DNA of 64,000 nucleotides from Bradyrhizobium sp. U87765 SZCCT0048 (GCF_018131225.1 NZ_JAFCMM010000008.1:1-64000); one strand, 5' to 3'; positions 34,917-43,952 are shown, counted from the stretch's first letter. The notes: generated by a model from the letters alone, not told the origin. Made by a program: numbers and translations.

Positions 34917-36020
34917 CTACTGGATCACGAGATCGGCCTGCAGCGCGCCTGCGGCCTTGATCGCCTGCAGGATCGCGATGATGCCGGTCGGCTTCAGCCC
35001 GATCTGGTTGAGACCGCGCACGAGGCGCTGCAGATCGGTGCCGCGCAGGATCGCGATCTGCGCGCCGGGCTCGTTGGCCTCGATGAAGGTCTGCGGCACC
35101 ACCACGGTTTCGCCCTTGCGCGAGAACGGCCCCGGCTGCGACACGATCGGCGCCTCGGTGATGCGCACCGACAGATTGCCATGGGTGACCGCGACGGTGG
35201 AGATCTGCACATTGCGTCCGATCACCACCGTACCGGTGCGCTCGTCGATGACGACGCGCGCCGGCGTATCCGGCTCGACCAGCAGTTCGCCGACCTCGGC
35301 GATGAAACGCACCGGCGATACCGCGCGCGGCCGCGACAGCACGATGGTGCGGTAGTCGCGCTCGAACGCCATGCTGGCCCGATAGCGGCCCTGGCCGTAG
35401 ACATTGATGGCGTCGATGATGCGGGTGGCGGTGACGAAATCCGGATTCTTGAGCTCGAGGATCAGCGATTCCATCTGCCGGAACTGGCCGCGCACCTCGC
35501 GCTCGATCAGCGCGCCGTTGGGAATGCGCCCCGAGGTCGGCACGCCCTGGCTGACGGTCTGCGCCGCGCCCTCGACCGAGTAGCCGCCGACCGCAATGGC
35601 GCCCTGACCAACCGCGTAGACCTCGCCGTCCGCGCCGCGCAGCTGGGTCATCAGCAGCGTGCCGCCAAGCAGCGACGAGGCATCGCCAAGCGACGACAGC
35701 GCAATATCGACCCGCGAGCCACCGGCGGCGAACGGCGGCAGGTCGGCGGTGACCACCACGGCGGCGACATTGCGCGTGCGCAGCAGCGTGCCGCGGATGT
35801 TGATGCCCATGTTGTCGAGCATCGACTGCAGCGACTGCTCGGTGAACGGCGCGTTGCGCAGGGTGTCGCCGGTGCCCTTGAGGCCGACCACGAGGCCGTA
35901 GCCGATGAGCTGGTTCTCCCGCACGCCCTTGAGATGGGCGATGTCCTTGATGCGCACCGCCGCATCGGCGGCCGTGGCGCACAGCAGCAGGACCGCGACA
36001 GCAAGAAGACGCCACATCAT
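34917..36020 (-). CDS. flgI: Flagellar P-ring protein FlgI
   Basis: This 367-residue protein has a signal peptide (cleaved near ADA, residue 20). Typical FlgI motifs are GVRENQLIGYGLVVGLKGTGD, NMGINI, and LVRGLNQIGLKPTGIIAILQAIKAAGALQADLVIQ at the end. It forms the ring in the peptidoglycan layer. Two adjacent ATGs open the frame (36020 and 36017); the first overlaps the flgA stop by 4 bases. Confidence 0.97.
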   Translation of the reverse strand: MMWRLLAVAVLLLCATAADAAVRIKDIAHLKGVRENQLIGYGLVVGLKGTGDTLRNAPFTEQSLQSMLDNMGINIRGTLLRTRNVAAVVVTADLPPFAAGGSRVDIALSSLGDASSLLGGTLLMTQLRGADGEVYAVGQGAIAVGGYSVEGAAQTVSQGVPTSGRIPNGALIEREVRGQFRQMESLILELKNPDFVTATRIIDAINVYGQGRYRASMAFERDYRTIVLSRPRAVSPVRFIAEVGELLVEPDTPARVVIDERTGTVVIGRNVQISTVAVTHGNLSVRITEAPIVSQPGPFSRKGETVVVPQTFIEANEPGAQIAILRGTDLQRLVRGLNQIGLKPTGIIAILQAIKAAGALQADLVIQ

Positions 36021-36478
36021 CCGTTCTGTATCCGCACGCTGCCGTCGGGCTGGACGATGCCCCGGATGATCACGCCGGTGTCGAGATTGCGCAGCTGGAT
36101 CATCGCGCCGGGACTGCCGGACTGCAGCGCCGAGGCATAGGTGACGATCGACAGCGAATCCTCCTCGATCACCACCTTGACCGCGTTGCCGCGCGTCACG
36201 ACCTTCTGGTCCTCGAGCGCGTTGAGCGGGATCGGCTGGCCGGCGCCGAGCGTACGGCGCACGGTACGCCCGAGCAGCGCAGCCCGATCGGACACGAACG
36301 CCGCCGCGCCGGGCATGTTCGGCCCGAACGCGCGGTCCATGATCAGCTCGTCGCGGATGGTGTCGCCGGGATAGATCGTGGTTGCCGGCACCGGCAAGTG
36401 CAGGGCCTCTTCCGCCGCCATCGCCGCGCACGGCATGGCGACCGCGAACAACGCCGCGGCCGCGTTTCGAACCAACAT
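36017..36478 (-). CDS. flgA: P-ring assembly chaperone FlgA
   Basis: This protein of about 153 residues has a signal peptide (LVRNAAAALFAVAMPCAAMA) and a short SAF-like domain (PATTIYPGDTIRDELI and LLGRTVRRTLGAGQPIPLNAL). The C-terminal QLRNLDTGVIIRGIVQPDGSVRI is typical of FlgA. It helps FlgI polymerise in the periplasm. ATG 36478 is chosen; a TTG at 36514 would add twelve residues before the signal peptide. It follows flgG closely. Confidence 0.92.
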   Translation of the reverse strand: MLVRNAAAALFAVAMPCAAMAAEEALHLPVPATTIYPGDTIRDELIMDRAFGPNMPGAAAFVSDRAALLGRTVRRTLGAGQPIPLNALEDQKVVTRGNAVKVVIEEDSLSIVTYASALQSGSPGAMIQLRNLDTGVIIRGIVQPDGSVRIQNG

Positions 36479-36516
36479 GGACGCCACGCGTGTCACGGCG
36501 CTTCTCCGCTGCAATG

Positions 36517-37305
36517 CTATCGGAGGCCCTTGGAGACGGTCGACGCCATGTCGTCCGCCGCCTGGATCACCTTGGAGTTCATTTCATAGGAACGCTGCGC
36601 CGAGATCAGCTCGGTGATTTCCTTCACCGGATCGACGTTCGAGCTCTCGAGATAACGCTGATGGATCTTGCCGAAGCCGGGATCGCCGGGCACGCCGACC
36701 ACCGGCACGCCGGACGCCTGCGTTTCCTTGTAGAGATTGCCGCCGAGCGGATCGAGGCCCGCCTCGTTGGCGAAATTGGTGAGATTGAGCTGGCCGACCT
36801 GGCGCGGCGCGATCTCGGTGTCGAGCTTGGCGTAGACCTGGCCCGACTCGTTGACCGTGACCTCGACCGTTCCCTGCGGGATGATGATCGCGGGCTCGAC
36901 GGTGTAGCCATCCGCGGTGACGAGCTGGCGGTCGGCATTGGTGTTGAACGAGCCGGCACGGGTGTACAGCGTCTCGCCGTTCGGCCCGGCCACCTGGAAC
37001 CAGCCGCGGCCGTTGACAGCGAGATCGTAAGGGTTGCCTGTCTGCGCCAGCGTGCCCTGCAGGTGCAGCTTGCGCACGGCGACCGAGCGCACGCCGAGAC
37101 CGAGCTTGGCGCCTTCGGGCACCGCGCCCTCGCCGGCGCGGTTCGGCACGCCCTGCATGCGGTCCACCTGATAGAACAGGTCGGTGAACTCGGCGCGGGC
37201 GCGCTTGTAGGACGTGGTGTTGATGTTGGCGATGTTGTTGGCGATGACCTCGACATTGAGCTGCTGGGCGCTCATGCCGGTCGCGGCGATGGCTAGGGCT
37301 TTCAT
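36517..37305 (-). CDS. flgG: Distal rod protein FlgG
   Basis: This 262-residue axial protein starts MKALAIAATGMSAQQLNVEVIANNIANINTTSYKR-like, the rod/hook signature. The mid-domain is that of FlgF/FlgG (NPYDLAVNGRGWFQV), and the end is EITELISAQRSYEMNSKVIQAADDM. It builds the distal rod that the P and L rings surround. The gene order flgB-flgC-fliE-flgG-flgA-flgI matches other rhizobia. Confidence 0.97.
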   Translation of the reverse strand: MKALAIAATGMSAQQLNVEVIANNIANINTTSYKRARAEFTDLFYQVDRMQGVPNRAGEGAVPEGAKLGLGVRSVAVRKLHLQGTLAQTGNPYDLAVNGRGWFQVAGPNGETLYTRAGSFNTNADRQLVTADGYTVEPAIIIPQGTVEVTVNESGQVYAKLDTEIAPRQVGQLNLTNFANEAGLDPLGGNLYKETQASGVPVVGVPGDPGFGKIHQRYLESSNVDPVKEITELISAQRSYEMNSKVIQAADDMASTVSKGLR

Positions 37306-37317
37306 GCGTTCAGTTCC

Positions 37318-37641
37318 TCAAATCGCCATCCGGCTGACTTCCTGGTAGGCCTGCACGACCTTGTCGCGCACGGCGACCGCCATCTGCAGCGTCTGCTCGG
37401 CGGACATCACCGCCTCGACGACCTTCTGCGCCGACACCTTGCCCTGGATGTAGGAGATCGAAGCGGCTTCGCCGGCCTTGACCGAGCCGATGGCGTCCGC
37501 TGCGACCTGCTCCAGCACACTGCCGAAGCCGGCGGGCGAGGTTGCCTGCGAGGCGGCGACCGGTGCGGTCCTCGTCACTTCACTGGCCTGCATGACGCCG
37601 TCGGCGCCCTTGAGAATCGAGGTGATCGCTTCAACGGTCAT
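37318..37641 (-). CDS. fliE: MS-ring/rod junction protein FliE
   Basis: This 107-residue protein has the C-terminal FliE signature SYIQGKVSAQKVVEAVMSAEQTLQMAVAVRDKVVQAYQEV-type helices. FliE joins FliF and the export gate to the rod and is the first exported substrate. It lies 3 bases after flgC and 12 before flgG. Confidence 0.95.
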   Translation of the reverse strand: MTVEAITSILKGADGVMQASEVTRTAPVAASQATSPAGFGSVLEQVAADAIGSVKAGEAASISYIQGKVSAQKVVEAVMSAEQTLQMAVAVRDKVVQAYQEVSRMAI

Positions 37642-37644
37642 GGC

Positions 37645-38064
37645 TCATGCCCCCTTCAACAGGTCGATGGTCATCGCGACCATCGAGCGTGCCTGCTTCA
37701 CCACCTGCAGGTTGGCCTCGTACGTCCGGTTGGTTTCGCGCATGTCGGCCATCTCGATCAGCGAGTTGACGTTCGGCATCTTGACGTAGCCGTTGGCATC
37801 CGCCGCCGGATGGGTCGGCTCGTACTCGACGCGAAACGGCGCGCGGTCGTTGCCGATGTCCTTGACCCTGACCACCTGCACGCCGGCAACACGGTCCATC
37901 TCGGCGTTGAAGGTCGTGGTCTTGCGGCGATAGGGATCGCTGCCCGGCGTGCGGCCGGTGGAATTGGCGTTGGCGAGGTTTTCAGACACCACGCGCAGGC
38001 GCGTGGACTGCGCCTCGAGGCCGGAGCTCGCGATCTGGACGGAAGCTTGCAGCGCATCGATCAT
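37645..38064 (-). CDS. flgC: Proximal rod protein FlgC
   Basis: This 139-residue protein has the axial motif TRLRVVSENLANANSTGRT near residues 21-39 and the FlgC C-terminal EMADMRETNRTYEANLQVVKQARSM. It is a proximal rod subunit. It is separated from flgB by 5 bases. Confidence 0.96.
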   Translation of the reverse strand: MIDALQASVQIASSGLEAQSTRLRVVSENLANANSTGRTPGSDPYRRKTTTFNAEMDRVAGVQVVRVKDIGNDRAPFRVEYEPTHPAADANGYVKMPNVNSLIEMADMRETNRTYEANLQVVKQARSMVAMTIDLLKGA

Positions 38065-38069
38065 CGGCG

Positions 38070-38447
38070 TCAGGCCTTCACGCTGGTCATGAACATGCGG
38101 TGGAAGGATTTGACGATCGCGGTATTGAGCGAATAGTCGCGATTGACGTCACCGGCCTTCATCATTTCCTGCTCGAGGCTGACGGAGTTGCCGGAGTGCA
38201 CGACTTCCCAGCTGTTCTCCTTGCGCGTGCCCTGCGGCCGCATCGAGGGGCCGGCATCGAGATGCTTCGGCGACGTCGCCGCCAGCGGCACGACCTTGTT
38301 GTCGAAGATCTTGTCGAACGCCTCGATATCCCTGGCGCGATAGCCGGGCGTGTTGGCGTTGGCGACATTGCCGGCGATGGTCGCCTGGCGCAGCGACAGC
38401 CAGCGCGCATGCGAGGAAGCAAGATCGAAGAGATAGACAGGTCCCAC
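38070..38447 (-). CDS. flgB: Proximal rod protein FlgB
   Basis: This 125-residue protein has the axial motif RQATIAGNVANANTPGYRARD at about 20-40 and the FlgB end MKAGDVNRDYSLNTAIVKSFHRM. GTG 38447 gives the usual family N-terminus (VYLFDLASSHARWLSLRQ) and has GGGGA a few bases upstream; longer in-frame starts run into non-coding repeats. It is the first gene of the flgB-to-fliP operon. Confidence 0.92.
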   Translation of the reverse strand: MGPVYLFDLASSHARWLSLRQATIAGNVANANTPGYRARDIEAFDKIFDNKVVPLAATSPKHLDAGPSMRPQGTRKENSWEVVHSGNSVSLEQEMMKAGDVNRDYSLNTAIVKSFHRMFMTSVKA

Positions 38448-38737
38448 AGCATCCCCACTGCGAATTATGGTTAACGGGGGTATAAGAATCAAAACTTGTC
38501 CGAAGCTGGTGCGGCTCGGCGGGCGACAGGCGCGATCGATGCGCGCGATCATTTCGCGCTTGAAAACAAGCCCGATTCACGCGTCACGACGTCAGCGCGA
38601 AGGGAGATCGCCTGCGCGATATGACGACATCGCGCCGCCATGACGGTGCGTTCTGCATCGAATCAGGTTCGCTCGAATCACCTGCGCGACCACACGTCTC
38701 GAGAGAGAAGACGCGCTGGCTGGCCGCTGCGCCGCGG

Positions 38738-38784
38738 CCTCATGGTTCGAGACGCGCGGCGCTGCCGCGCTCCTCACAATGAGG
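38738..38784. repeat. Imperfect palindrome of the CCTCATGGTTCGAGACGC type
   Basis: Outer arms CCTCAT/ATGAGG and inner arms GCGCGGC/GCCGCGC around a 3-base loop form a nested inverted repeat. The sequence resembles a short palindromic repeat that is common between genes in Bradyrhizobium and relatives (from general knowledge, not searched). It may fold in RNA and act as a transcript end. Confidence 0.6.
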
Positions 38785-38877
38785 ATGAGGCGGAGCAGGT
38801 CTGGACGCCCGGAAAACCGCGGCTGCGTGTTTGGCAGCCGACACTGATGCACGGCCAAACACCTGCCCCCACCACCG

Positions 38878-39013
38878 CGTCATTGCCGGGCTTGACCCGG
38901 CAAGCCAGCTTCGAGCGCGTCTATTGGTCCTGCGGCCAAGCTGGATCATCGGGTCACGGCGCCATCGGGCCGCGCCAGGCGCGGACCCGTTGCCGCCTGC
39001 CCGGTGATGACGC
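38878..39013. repeat. Long intergenic palindrome, GCGTCATTGCCGGG type, copy 1
   Basis: It begins GCGTCATTGCCGGGCTTGAC and ends CCGGTGATGACGCC, with complementary inner arms around CCAGCTT/AAGCTGGAT. A second member with the same ends lies at 46015-46124. This is a dispersed repeat family characteristic of Bradyrhizobium-type genomes. The interior differs between the copies. Confidence 0.75.
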
Positions 39014-39116
39014 CATGAGACAGACGAACGCTCCGGGCCTCGGCCAATGGAAGCGATCGCGCACGTGCAGCCTTCCGCCACAAACGTGCACCAGCTCGCG
39101 ACACGGAGGCCAGTAC

Positions 39117-40193
39117 CTAAACCTTCTCTTGCTTCTTGCGTGACTGCAGGAAATAGATGATCTCGGCGATCGGGCGGAAGAACTCATGGGGGATGACGCG
39201 ATCGACGTGCACCGCGTCGTACATCGAGCGCGCCAGCAGGCGGTCCTCGACCACCGGCACATTGTTCTGCTCGGCAAGTTCCCTGATCTTCAGGGCGATC
39301 AGGTCCTGCCCCTTGGCGAGCACGGTCGGCGCGGCGTCCTCGCCGTGGCGGTATTTCAGCGCGATGGCGAAGTGCGTCGGGTTGGCGATGACGAGGGTCG
39401 CGCGCGGCACGGCGGCAAGCATGGTCTTGCGGGCCCGGTCGCGGGCAAGCGAGCGCAGGCGCGACTTGACCAGCGGATCGCCCTCGGCCTGCTTGAATTC
39501 GTCCTTGAGCTCCTGGCGCGTCATGCGCAGGTCGCGCCGCCAGCTGAAGCGCGCCCACACGAGGTCGACCGCCACCAGCACGATGGTGGCGATGCTAACC
39601 GCCGACACCAGCCGCATCGACGTGGTCAGGATCAGCTCGGGCAGGCTGGTCGGATCGCTGAACAGTGAATTCACGGCCGCGGCCTCCTCAGCCCGCAAGG
39701 CTATGGACACCACGAGCCCGATGGCAAAGAACTTGAACACCGCCTTGGCGAACTCGACCCGGCCCTGGCCGCCAAAAATCCGCCCCCAGCCACGCCCGAT
39801 CGAAATGCGCGAGCCATCCGGCTTGATGCGCTCGAACACGATGCGCGGCGCGTTCTGCAGGCTCGACGCGGCGATGCCGGCGACGGCAAGCACGACGACG
39901 GTCGGCACCATCAGCTGCGCGACATGGCCGCCGATCACCGACAGGAATTCGACCGCATCCGCGCCGTTGCGGATGCGAAAGCCGGAGGGATCGTCGATCA
40001 GGCGGCTGAGCGTGACGGCGAGGCCCCGCGCCAGGTCGGCGGCGAGGAAGCCCTGCACGATCAGCAGCCCCAGCATGGCGGCGAACACCGACGCCTCGCG
40101 CGAGACCGGGACCTTGCCCTTCTCGACGGAATCGCGAACCTTCTTTTCGGTCGGTTCTTCGGTCTGGCTTTCCTTGTCGGGCCCCTCGGACAT
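39117..40193 (-). CDS. flhB: Flagellar export switch protein FlhB
   Basis: This 358-residue protein has four membrane helices in the first 210 residues, then a cytosolic domain with the self-cleavage site NPTH (about residues 270-273, in IANPTHFAIALKY). FlhB controls the change from hook to filament export with FliK. The N-terminus is charged (DKESQTEEPTEKK), as in all FlhBs. It is the last gene of the motA operon, 12 bases after fliG. Confidence 0.97.
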   Translation of the reverse strand: MSEGPDKESQTEEPTEKKVRDSVEKGKVPVSREASVFAAMLGLLIVQGFLAADLARGLAVTLSRLIDDPSGFRIRNGADAVEFLSVIGGHVAQLMVPTVVVLAVAGIAASSLQNAPRIVFERIKPDGSRISIGRGWGRIFGGQGRVEFAKAVFKFFAIGLVVSIALRAEEAAAVNSLFSDPTSLPELILTTSMRLVSAVSIATIVLVAVDLVWARFSWRRDLRMTRQELKDEFKQAEGDPLVKSRLRSLARDRARKTMLAAVPRATLVIANPTHFAIALKYRHGEDAAPTVLAKGQDLIALKIRELAEQNNVPVVEDRLLARSMYDAVHVDRVIPHEFFRPIAEIIYFLQSRKKQEKV

Positions 40194-40205
40194 CGCGAAT
40201 GATCG

Positions 40206-41240
40206 TCAGGTGAAGACCTGCTGATCCTCCTGGTCCGGGTTGAGCTCGATCTCGCCGCGGCCGGCCATCTCCAGCGCCATGTCGGTGATGGTGCGCCGCG
40301 CGTCCATGATCTCGCGCTGGTTCGACGGCACGCCGTTGGCGAGCTCGTGCTCGACAAGACGGCGGGTGCGCGAGGCCAGCGACGACAGGATGAGCTCGCG
40401 GAAGGTCGAATCCGTGCCCTTGAGCGCGATGACGACGCGATCGGTCGGCACCTGGTCGAAGATCGACATCCGCGCCTTGGCGGTGAGATTGACGATGTCG
40501 TCGAAGGTGAACAGCATGCCCTTGAGAATCTCGGCCGACTTCGGCCGCGACTCCGACAGGTTCTTGAGCGTCTCCTCCATCTGCGCACGCTCCATCTTGT
40601 TGATGATGTCGGCCATGCGCGGATAGGTGTCGGAGGCGAGATTGCGCGCGAAGTTGATCATGAAGTCCTCGTGCATGGTCTTCTCGATGATCCCCATCGC
40701 GTCCTCGACCACGGGCTTCAGGCTCAGCATCCGGCGCATCAGGTTGTGGCGGTGATCCGGCGGCATCAGGCTCATGACGCGCGCGGCGCACGCCGGCTTG
40801 ACCCGCGACAGGATCAGCGCGGCGGTCTGGGGATGCTCCTTGAGCAGGTAGTTGGCGAGCAGGCTCTCCGACACCGCGGAGATGCGCTCCCACACCGACT
40901 TGGTCTTGTTGCCGAGCACCTCGGAGATGATGTCCGTCACCTGCTCGGGCGGCAGCACGCCGTTGAGCAGCTTCTCCAGCTCGCCGACGGTGCCGAAGAT
41001 GTTCGGCCCGCTGCCGAAGTGGCGGGCGAACTCCTCGATGATCTCTTCCAGCTCCGGCCCGGAGACCGGCTTGAGCTCCGCCGCAGCGCGGGTGACGAGG
41101 CGGATCTCCTCCGGATCGAACTCCTTGAGGACGCCGCCGGACAGTTCGCGGCCCATCGCCAGCAACAGCGCCGCGACCTTTTCCGTGCCGCGCAGCGGCC
41201 GGACTTCGACACCGCGCTTGGCTGGTGCATTGAACGCCAT
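40206..41240 (-). CDS. fliG: Flagellar motor switch protein FliG
   Basis: This 344-residue protein has the three FliG domains. The N-terminal part binds FliF (RGTEKVAALLLAMG). The middle part has EHPQTAALILSRVKP, with the EHPQ motif that contacts FliM. The C-terminal torque domain has FDDIVNLTAKARMSIFDQV, with its charged torque helix. It transmits stator force to the rotor. It lies 12 bases after fliN. Confidence 0.97.
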   Translation of the reverse strand: MAFNAPAKRGVEVRPLRGTEKVAALLLAMGRELSGGVLKEFDPEEIRLVTRAAAELKPVSGPELEEIIEEFARHFGSGPNIFGTVGELEKLLNGVLPPEQVTDIISEVLGNKTKSVWERISAVSESLLANYLLKEHPQTAALILSRVKPACAARVMSLMPPDHRHNLMRRMLSLKPVVEDAMGIIEKTMHEDFMINFARNLASDTYPRMADIINKMERAQMEETLKNLSESRPKSAEILKGMLFTFDDIVNLTAKARMSIFDQVPTDRVVIALKGTDSTFRELILSSLASRTRRLVEHELANGVPSNQREIMDARRTITDMALEMAGRGEIELNPDQEDQQVFT

Positions 41241-41252
41241 CGGCGGAGCCCT

Positions 41253-41648
41253 TTATGCCTCGACGTCGCCGACGCTTCCCCCGACGATCTCGGTGAGCGA
41301 GACGCCGAACCGCGAATTCTCGTCCTCGACCACGACGACCGCGCCGCGCGCGACAATGCGGCCGTTGACCACCACCTCGACCGGCTCGCCGACACGATGA
41401 TCGAGCGGGATCACCGCGCCGCGCCCGAGCTTCATCAGGTCGGCGACCGGCATGGTCGCCGAGCCCAGCAGCACCTGCACCGTGACGGGGATGCGCAGGA
41501 TCGGCTCGAGGTTGGTGAAGCGGCTGGTTTCCTCCGCCGCGCGGGCGGCGAGATCGGCGAGCTTGCCGATGGTGGCGCTGCCGAGCTTGTGCTCCGCCGG
41601 ATTGAGCGGCGCGGACTTGCTGGGATCGGTCTCGAACGACTGCATCAT
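41253..41648 (-). CDS. fliN: Flagellar motor switch protein FliN
   Basis: This 131-residue protein has a variable start and a C-terminal SpoA/FliN domain (LRIPVTVQVLLGSATMPVADLMKLGRGAVIPLD, NGRIVARGAVVVVEDENSRFGVSLTEIV). It forms the lower part of the C ring and receives FliH-FliI. Length fits FliN. Two ATGs in a row (41648, 41645) are possible. Confidence 0.95.
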   Translation of the reverse strand: MMQSFETDPSKSAPLNPAEHKLGSATIGKLADLAARAAEETSRFTNLEPILRIPVTVQVLLGSATMPVADLMKLGRGAVIPLDHRVGEPVEVVVNGRIVARGAVVVVEDENSRFGVSLTEIVGGSVGDVEA

Positions 41649-41689
41649 GTCACCTGTGTTGGGCGCGGATCAGTGGCGAACGCCGCGCA

Positions 41690-41977
41690 TCAAGTCTGCC
41701 GGCGCGCGGCATCGCCGAGCGCCTCGATATCCGTGACGGCCTTGCGGGCCTCGTCGATCTTGCTACCGAGGGCATGGACGAGCTGCTTCCCCTCGGCATT
41801 GAACTCGCGCACCATCACCACCATGTCGTCGACCGCCTCGTTGGTCTTGCCGAGCACCGCGGCGAAATCGCCCTGGCCGGCGCGCAGCAGTACCAGCTCG
41901 CGGTGCATGCGCGTGACGCGGATGCTGGTGACGAGGAGCGCGACGACGAGGACGAAATCAACGAGATAGGATGCCAT
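41690..41977 (-). CDS. Small flagellar-cluster membrane protein (DUF6468-type)
   Basis: This 95-residue protein has an N-terminal membrane helix (about 4-20, YLVDFVLVVALLVTSIRV). A helical, coiled-coil-like tail (GKTNEAVDDMVVMVREFNAEGKQLVHALGSKIDEAR) follows. It sits between fliM and fliN, overlapping fliM by 20 bases, which implies co-expression. The same kind of small protein is found at this spot in other rhizobia and is, as far as I know, classed as a domain of unknown function; I think DUF6468 but am not certain. It could bind the C ring or the membrane beside it. Confidence 0.8.
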   Translation of the reverse strand: MASYLVDFVLVVALLVTSIRVTRMHRELVLLRAGQGDFAAVLGKTNEAVDDMVVMVREFNAEGKQLVHALGSKIDEARKAVTDIEALGDAARRQT

Positions 41978-42890
41978 CGATGAACTCCCGCTTCTGATCC
42001 GCCGATTCCTTGACCTGCAGCGAATAGGCGCCGTTGAGCTGGCCCATCTGGCACCAGAACAGGCGCTGGTTGTTGCACTCCAGGCGCACCAGCGTGCTCG
42101 GGGTGGCGTTGAGGTTGATGACCTGGCCGACCTTGAACGCGGCGACCTCGCCGAGGGTCAGCGAACGCTCCTCCAGCACGGCCTTGAGCACCACCTCGGT
42201 GCGCTGGATCTCGCTGTGCAGCTGCCGCGTCCAGTTCGGATCGGTCGACACCGATTCGCCGGACACGATCTGCGACAGCGACTGGCGCAGCGGATTGAGC
42301 ACCGCGTGGGGAATGACGACGAACATCTCGCCGCCGCGATCGAGGCCTTGCACCAGGATCTTGGCATAGACCGCCATGTTGTTGAGGCGGCCGATGGCGA
42401 GATAATCCATGCGCGTCTCGACGCGTTCGAGATCGAACTTGACCTCCGACGCCCGCGAGAACGATGACTGCAGCGCCTTGCCGAAGCGCTCGAACAGCGC
42501 TTCCGCGACATGCTGCTCGACATTGGAGAACACGCGGGGCATGTCGAGCGGAGGCTCGGCGCCGTCGGAGCCGAACAGCAGCTCGACCATGGTGTAGACG
42601 AAGTCGCGGTCGAAGCCGATCAGGATGCGGCCGTCCCATGCCTGGGCATAGAACACCGCGACGATCGCCTCCGATTCGTAGCTGTCGAGGATTTCCGACA
42701 GGCGGCTGCTACCGACGCCGGTGAGCGAGAAATACGACTGCGACGGCGACATCGAGCGCAGGCTCTCGGCGCACAGCGTCGTCATCTGGTCGAAGATCAC
42801 ATGCAGCATCGGCATGCGATCGACCGAGATGCCGGCGGCGCCGAGCAGCTGGTCGGGCGCCTGGTCCCGCGCGGGCTTGCCGTCCGACAT
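41958..42890 (-). CDS. fliM: Flagellar motor switch protein FliM
   Basis: This 310-residue protein has the middle CheC-like domain (SYFSLTGVGSSRLSEILDSYE to FVVIPHAVLNPLRQ) and a C-terminal SpoA domain (LTLGEVAAFKVGQVINLN). The N-terminus lacks an obvious LSQxEIDALL-type CheY-binding peptide, so CheY contact may differ. It is the central switch-complex subunit. ATG 42890 overlaps the motA stop by one base (TGATG). Confidence 0.94.
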   Translation of the reverse strand: MSDGKPARDQAPDQLLGAAGISVDRMPMLHVIFDQMTTLCAESLRSMSPSQSYFSLTGVGSSRLSEILDSYESEAIVAVFYAQAWDGRILIGFDRDFVYTMVELLFGSDGAEPPLDMPRVFSNVEQHVAEALFERFGKALQSSFSRASEVKFDLERVETRMDYLAIGRLNNMAVYAKILVQGLDRGGEMFVVIPHAVLNPLRQSLSQIVSGESVSTDPNWTRQLHSEIQRTEVVLKAVLEERSLTLGEVAAFKVGQVINLNATPSTLVRLECNNQRLFWCQMGQLNGAYSLQVKESADQKREFIDGILSR

Positions 42891-43819
42891 CACGCTTTCG
42901 CTCCTGCAACCTTGGGGGCGGGCTCGGCGGCGCCGCCCTTGGCCGCGCCGGGAATGGTCTCGTTCTCGACCACGTCGATCGACGGCCGCTCGCTCGGGCC
43001 GATCATCTTGCGGCCGTGCTCGATGGCGATCTGCGGCAGCGCGCCGTTCATGAACGCGAGCAGCGCCTGCTTGACGATGATGTAGAGGCGACACTGCTGC
43101 TCGCGCACCATCTTGACCTTGGTGGCGAGCGGCGCGACGAGGCCATAGGACAGGAAGATGCCCGCGAAGGTGCCGACCAGCGCCGCGCCGATCAGGCCGC
43201 CGAGCAGCTTCGGCGACTGGTCGAGCGCGCCCATCGCCTTGATGACGCCGAGCACCGCGGCGACGATACCGAGTGCCGGCAGGCCCTCGGCGATCGACAT
43301 CAGCGCGTGATACGGCTTCATCTTGCTGCGGACGATGGTTTCGATCTCCTCGTCCATCAGCGACTCGATCTCGTGCGGGCGCGCGCTGCCCATGACGATG
43401 AGGCGAAAGTAGTCGCAGACGAAGTGCAGCAGCGATTCGTTGGCCAGCACCGCCGGAAAGTTCTGGAAGATTTCGGACGACGCCGGATCGTCGATATGGG
43501 CCTCGACCTCGTTGCGCCCCTTGTTGCGGACTTCGCGCATCAGGGCGTGCAGCAGGCCGAGCAGATCGAGGTAGTGGCGCTGCTTGGGCACCGCCACGGT
43601 GAACGCCTGCATGGTGGCGACGCCGGTGTCGACCACCGTCTTCCAGGGATTGGCGACAATGAAGGTGCCCGCCGCCATGCCCGCGATGATGACGAACTCC
43701 CAAGGCTGCCAGATCACGCTGAGGTGCCCGCCAAGCGCCATGAAGCCGCCCAGGAGACTGGCGATCGTGACGATGACGCCGAATAGAATGCTCAAGCCCG
43801 CCGCTCCGAATCGATTCAT
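42890..43819 (-). CDS. motA: Flagellar stator protein MotA
   Basis: This 309-residue protein has four membrane helices (two near the start, two around residues 165-215). The conserved cytosolic loop contains charged residues for FliG (RNKGRNEVEAHIDDP), and the MotA signature AEGLPALGIVAAVLGVIKAMG is present. It forms a proton channel with MotB. The C-terminal tail is Pro/Ala-rich. ATG 43819 is preferred; a longer frame up to 43972 is a shadow in the divergent promoter region. It heads the motA-fliM-DUF-fliN-fliG-flhB operon. Confidence 0.96.
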   Translation of the reverse strand: MNRFGAAGLSILFGVIVTIASLLGGFMALGGHLSVIWQPWEFVIIAGMAAGTFIVANPWKTVVDTGVATMQAFTVAVPKQRHYLDLLGLLHALMREVRNKGRNEVEAHIDDPASSEIFQNFPAVLANESLLHFVCDYFRLIVMGSARPHEIESLMDEEIETIVRSKMKPYHALMSIAEGLPALGIVAAVLGVIKAMGALDQSPKLLGGLIGAALVGTFAGIFLSYGLVAPLATKVKMVREQQCRLYIIVKQALLAFMNGALPQIAIEHGRKMIGPSERPSIDVVENETIPGAAKGGAAEPAPKVAGAKA

Positions 43820-43952
43820 GAATCGTTTAGGAAGCGACGCTTGCACGAGGCTGACTGCCGCCCGCCCCGGACCCCAGGCAGGCCCGCACAAGCTTGCGCG
43901 CCGATTCTCGCAAATCACCGAACCATGTTCGCGCCGGGAGGCGCTGCCGCCG
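43820..43952. promoter_or_regulatory. Divergent promoter region between motA and the DUF1217 gene
   Basis: These 133 bases separate two operons that run apart, so promoters for both should lie here. I see no clear sigma-factor boxes or FtcR site. The call rests on gene orientation alone. Confidence 0.4.

Larger units (their letters stand above)
38448..39116. other. Intergenic region between flhB and flgB, with palindromic repeats
   Basis: These 669 bases contain no gene. They hold the likely flgB promoter (near 38448-38560, visibly less GC-rich, with TTATGGTTAACGG) and two different palindromic repeat elements annotated separately. Short open frames here are translations of the repeats. Confidence 0.6.
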
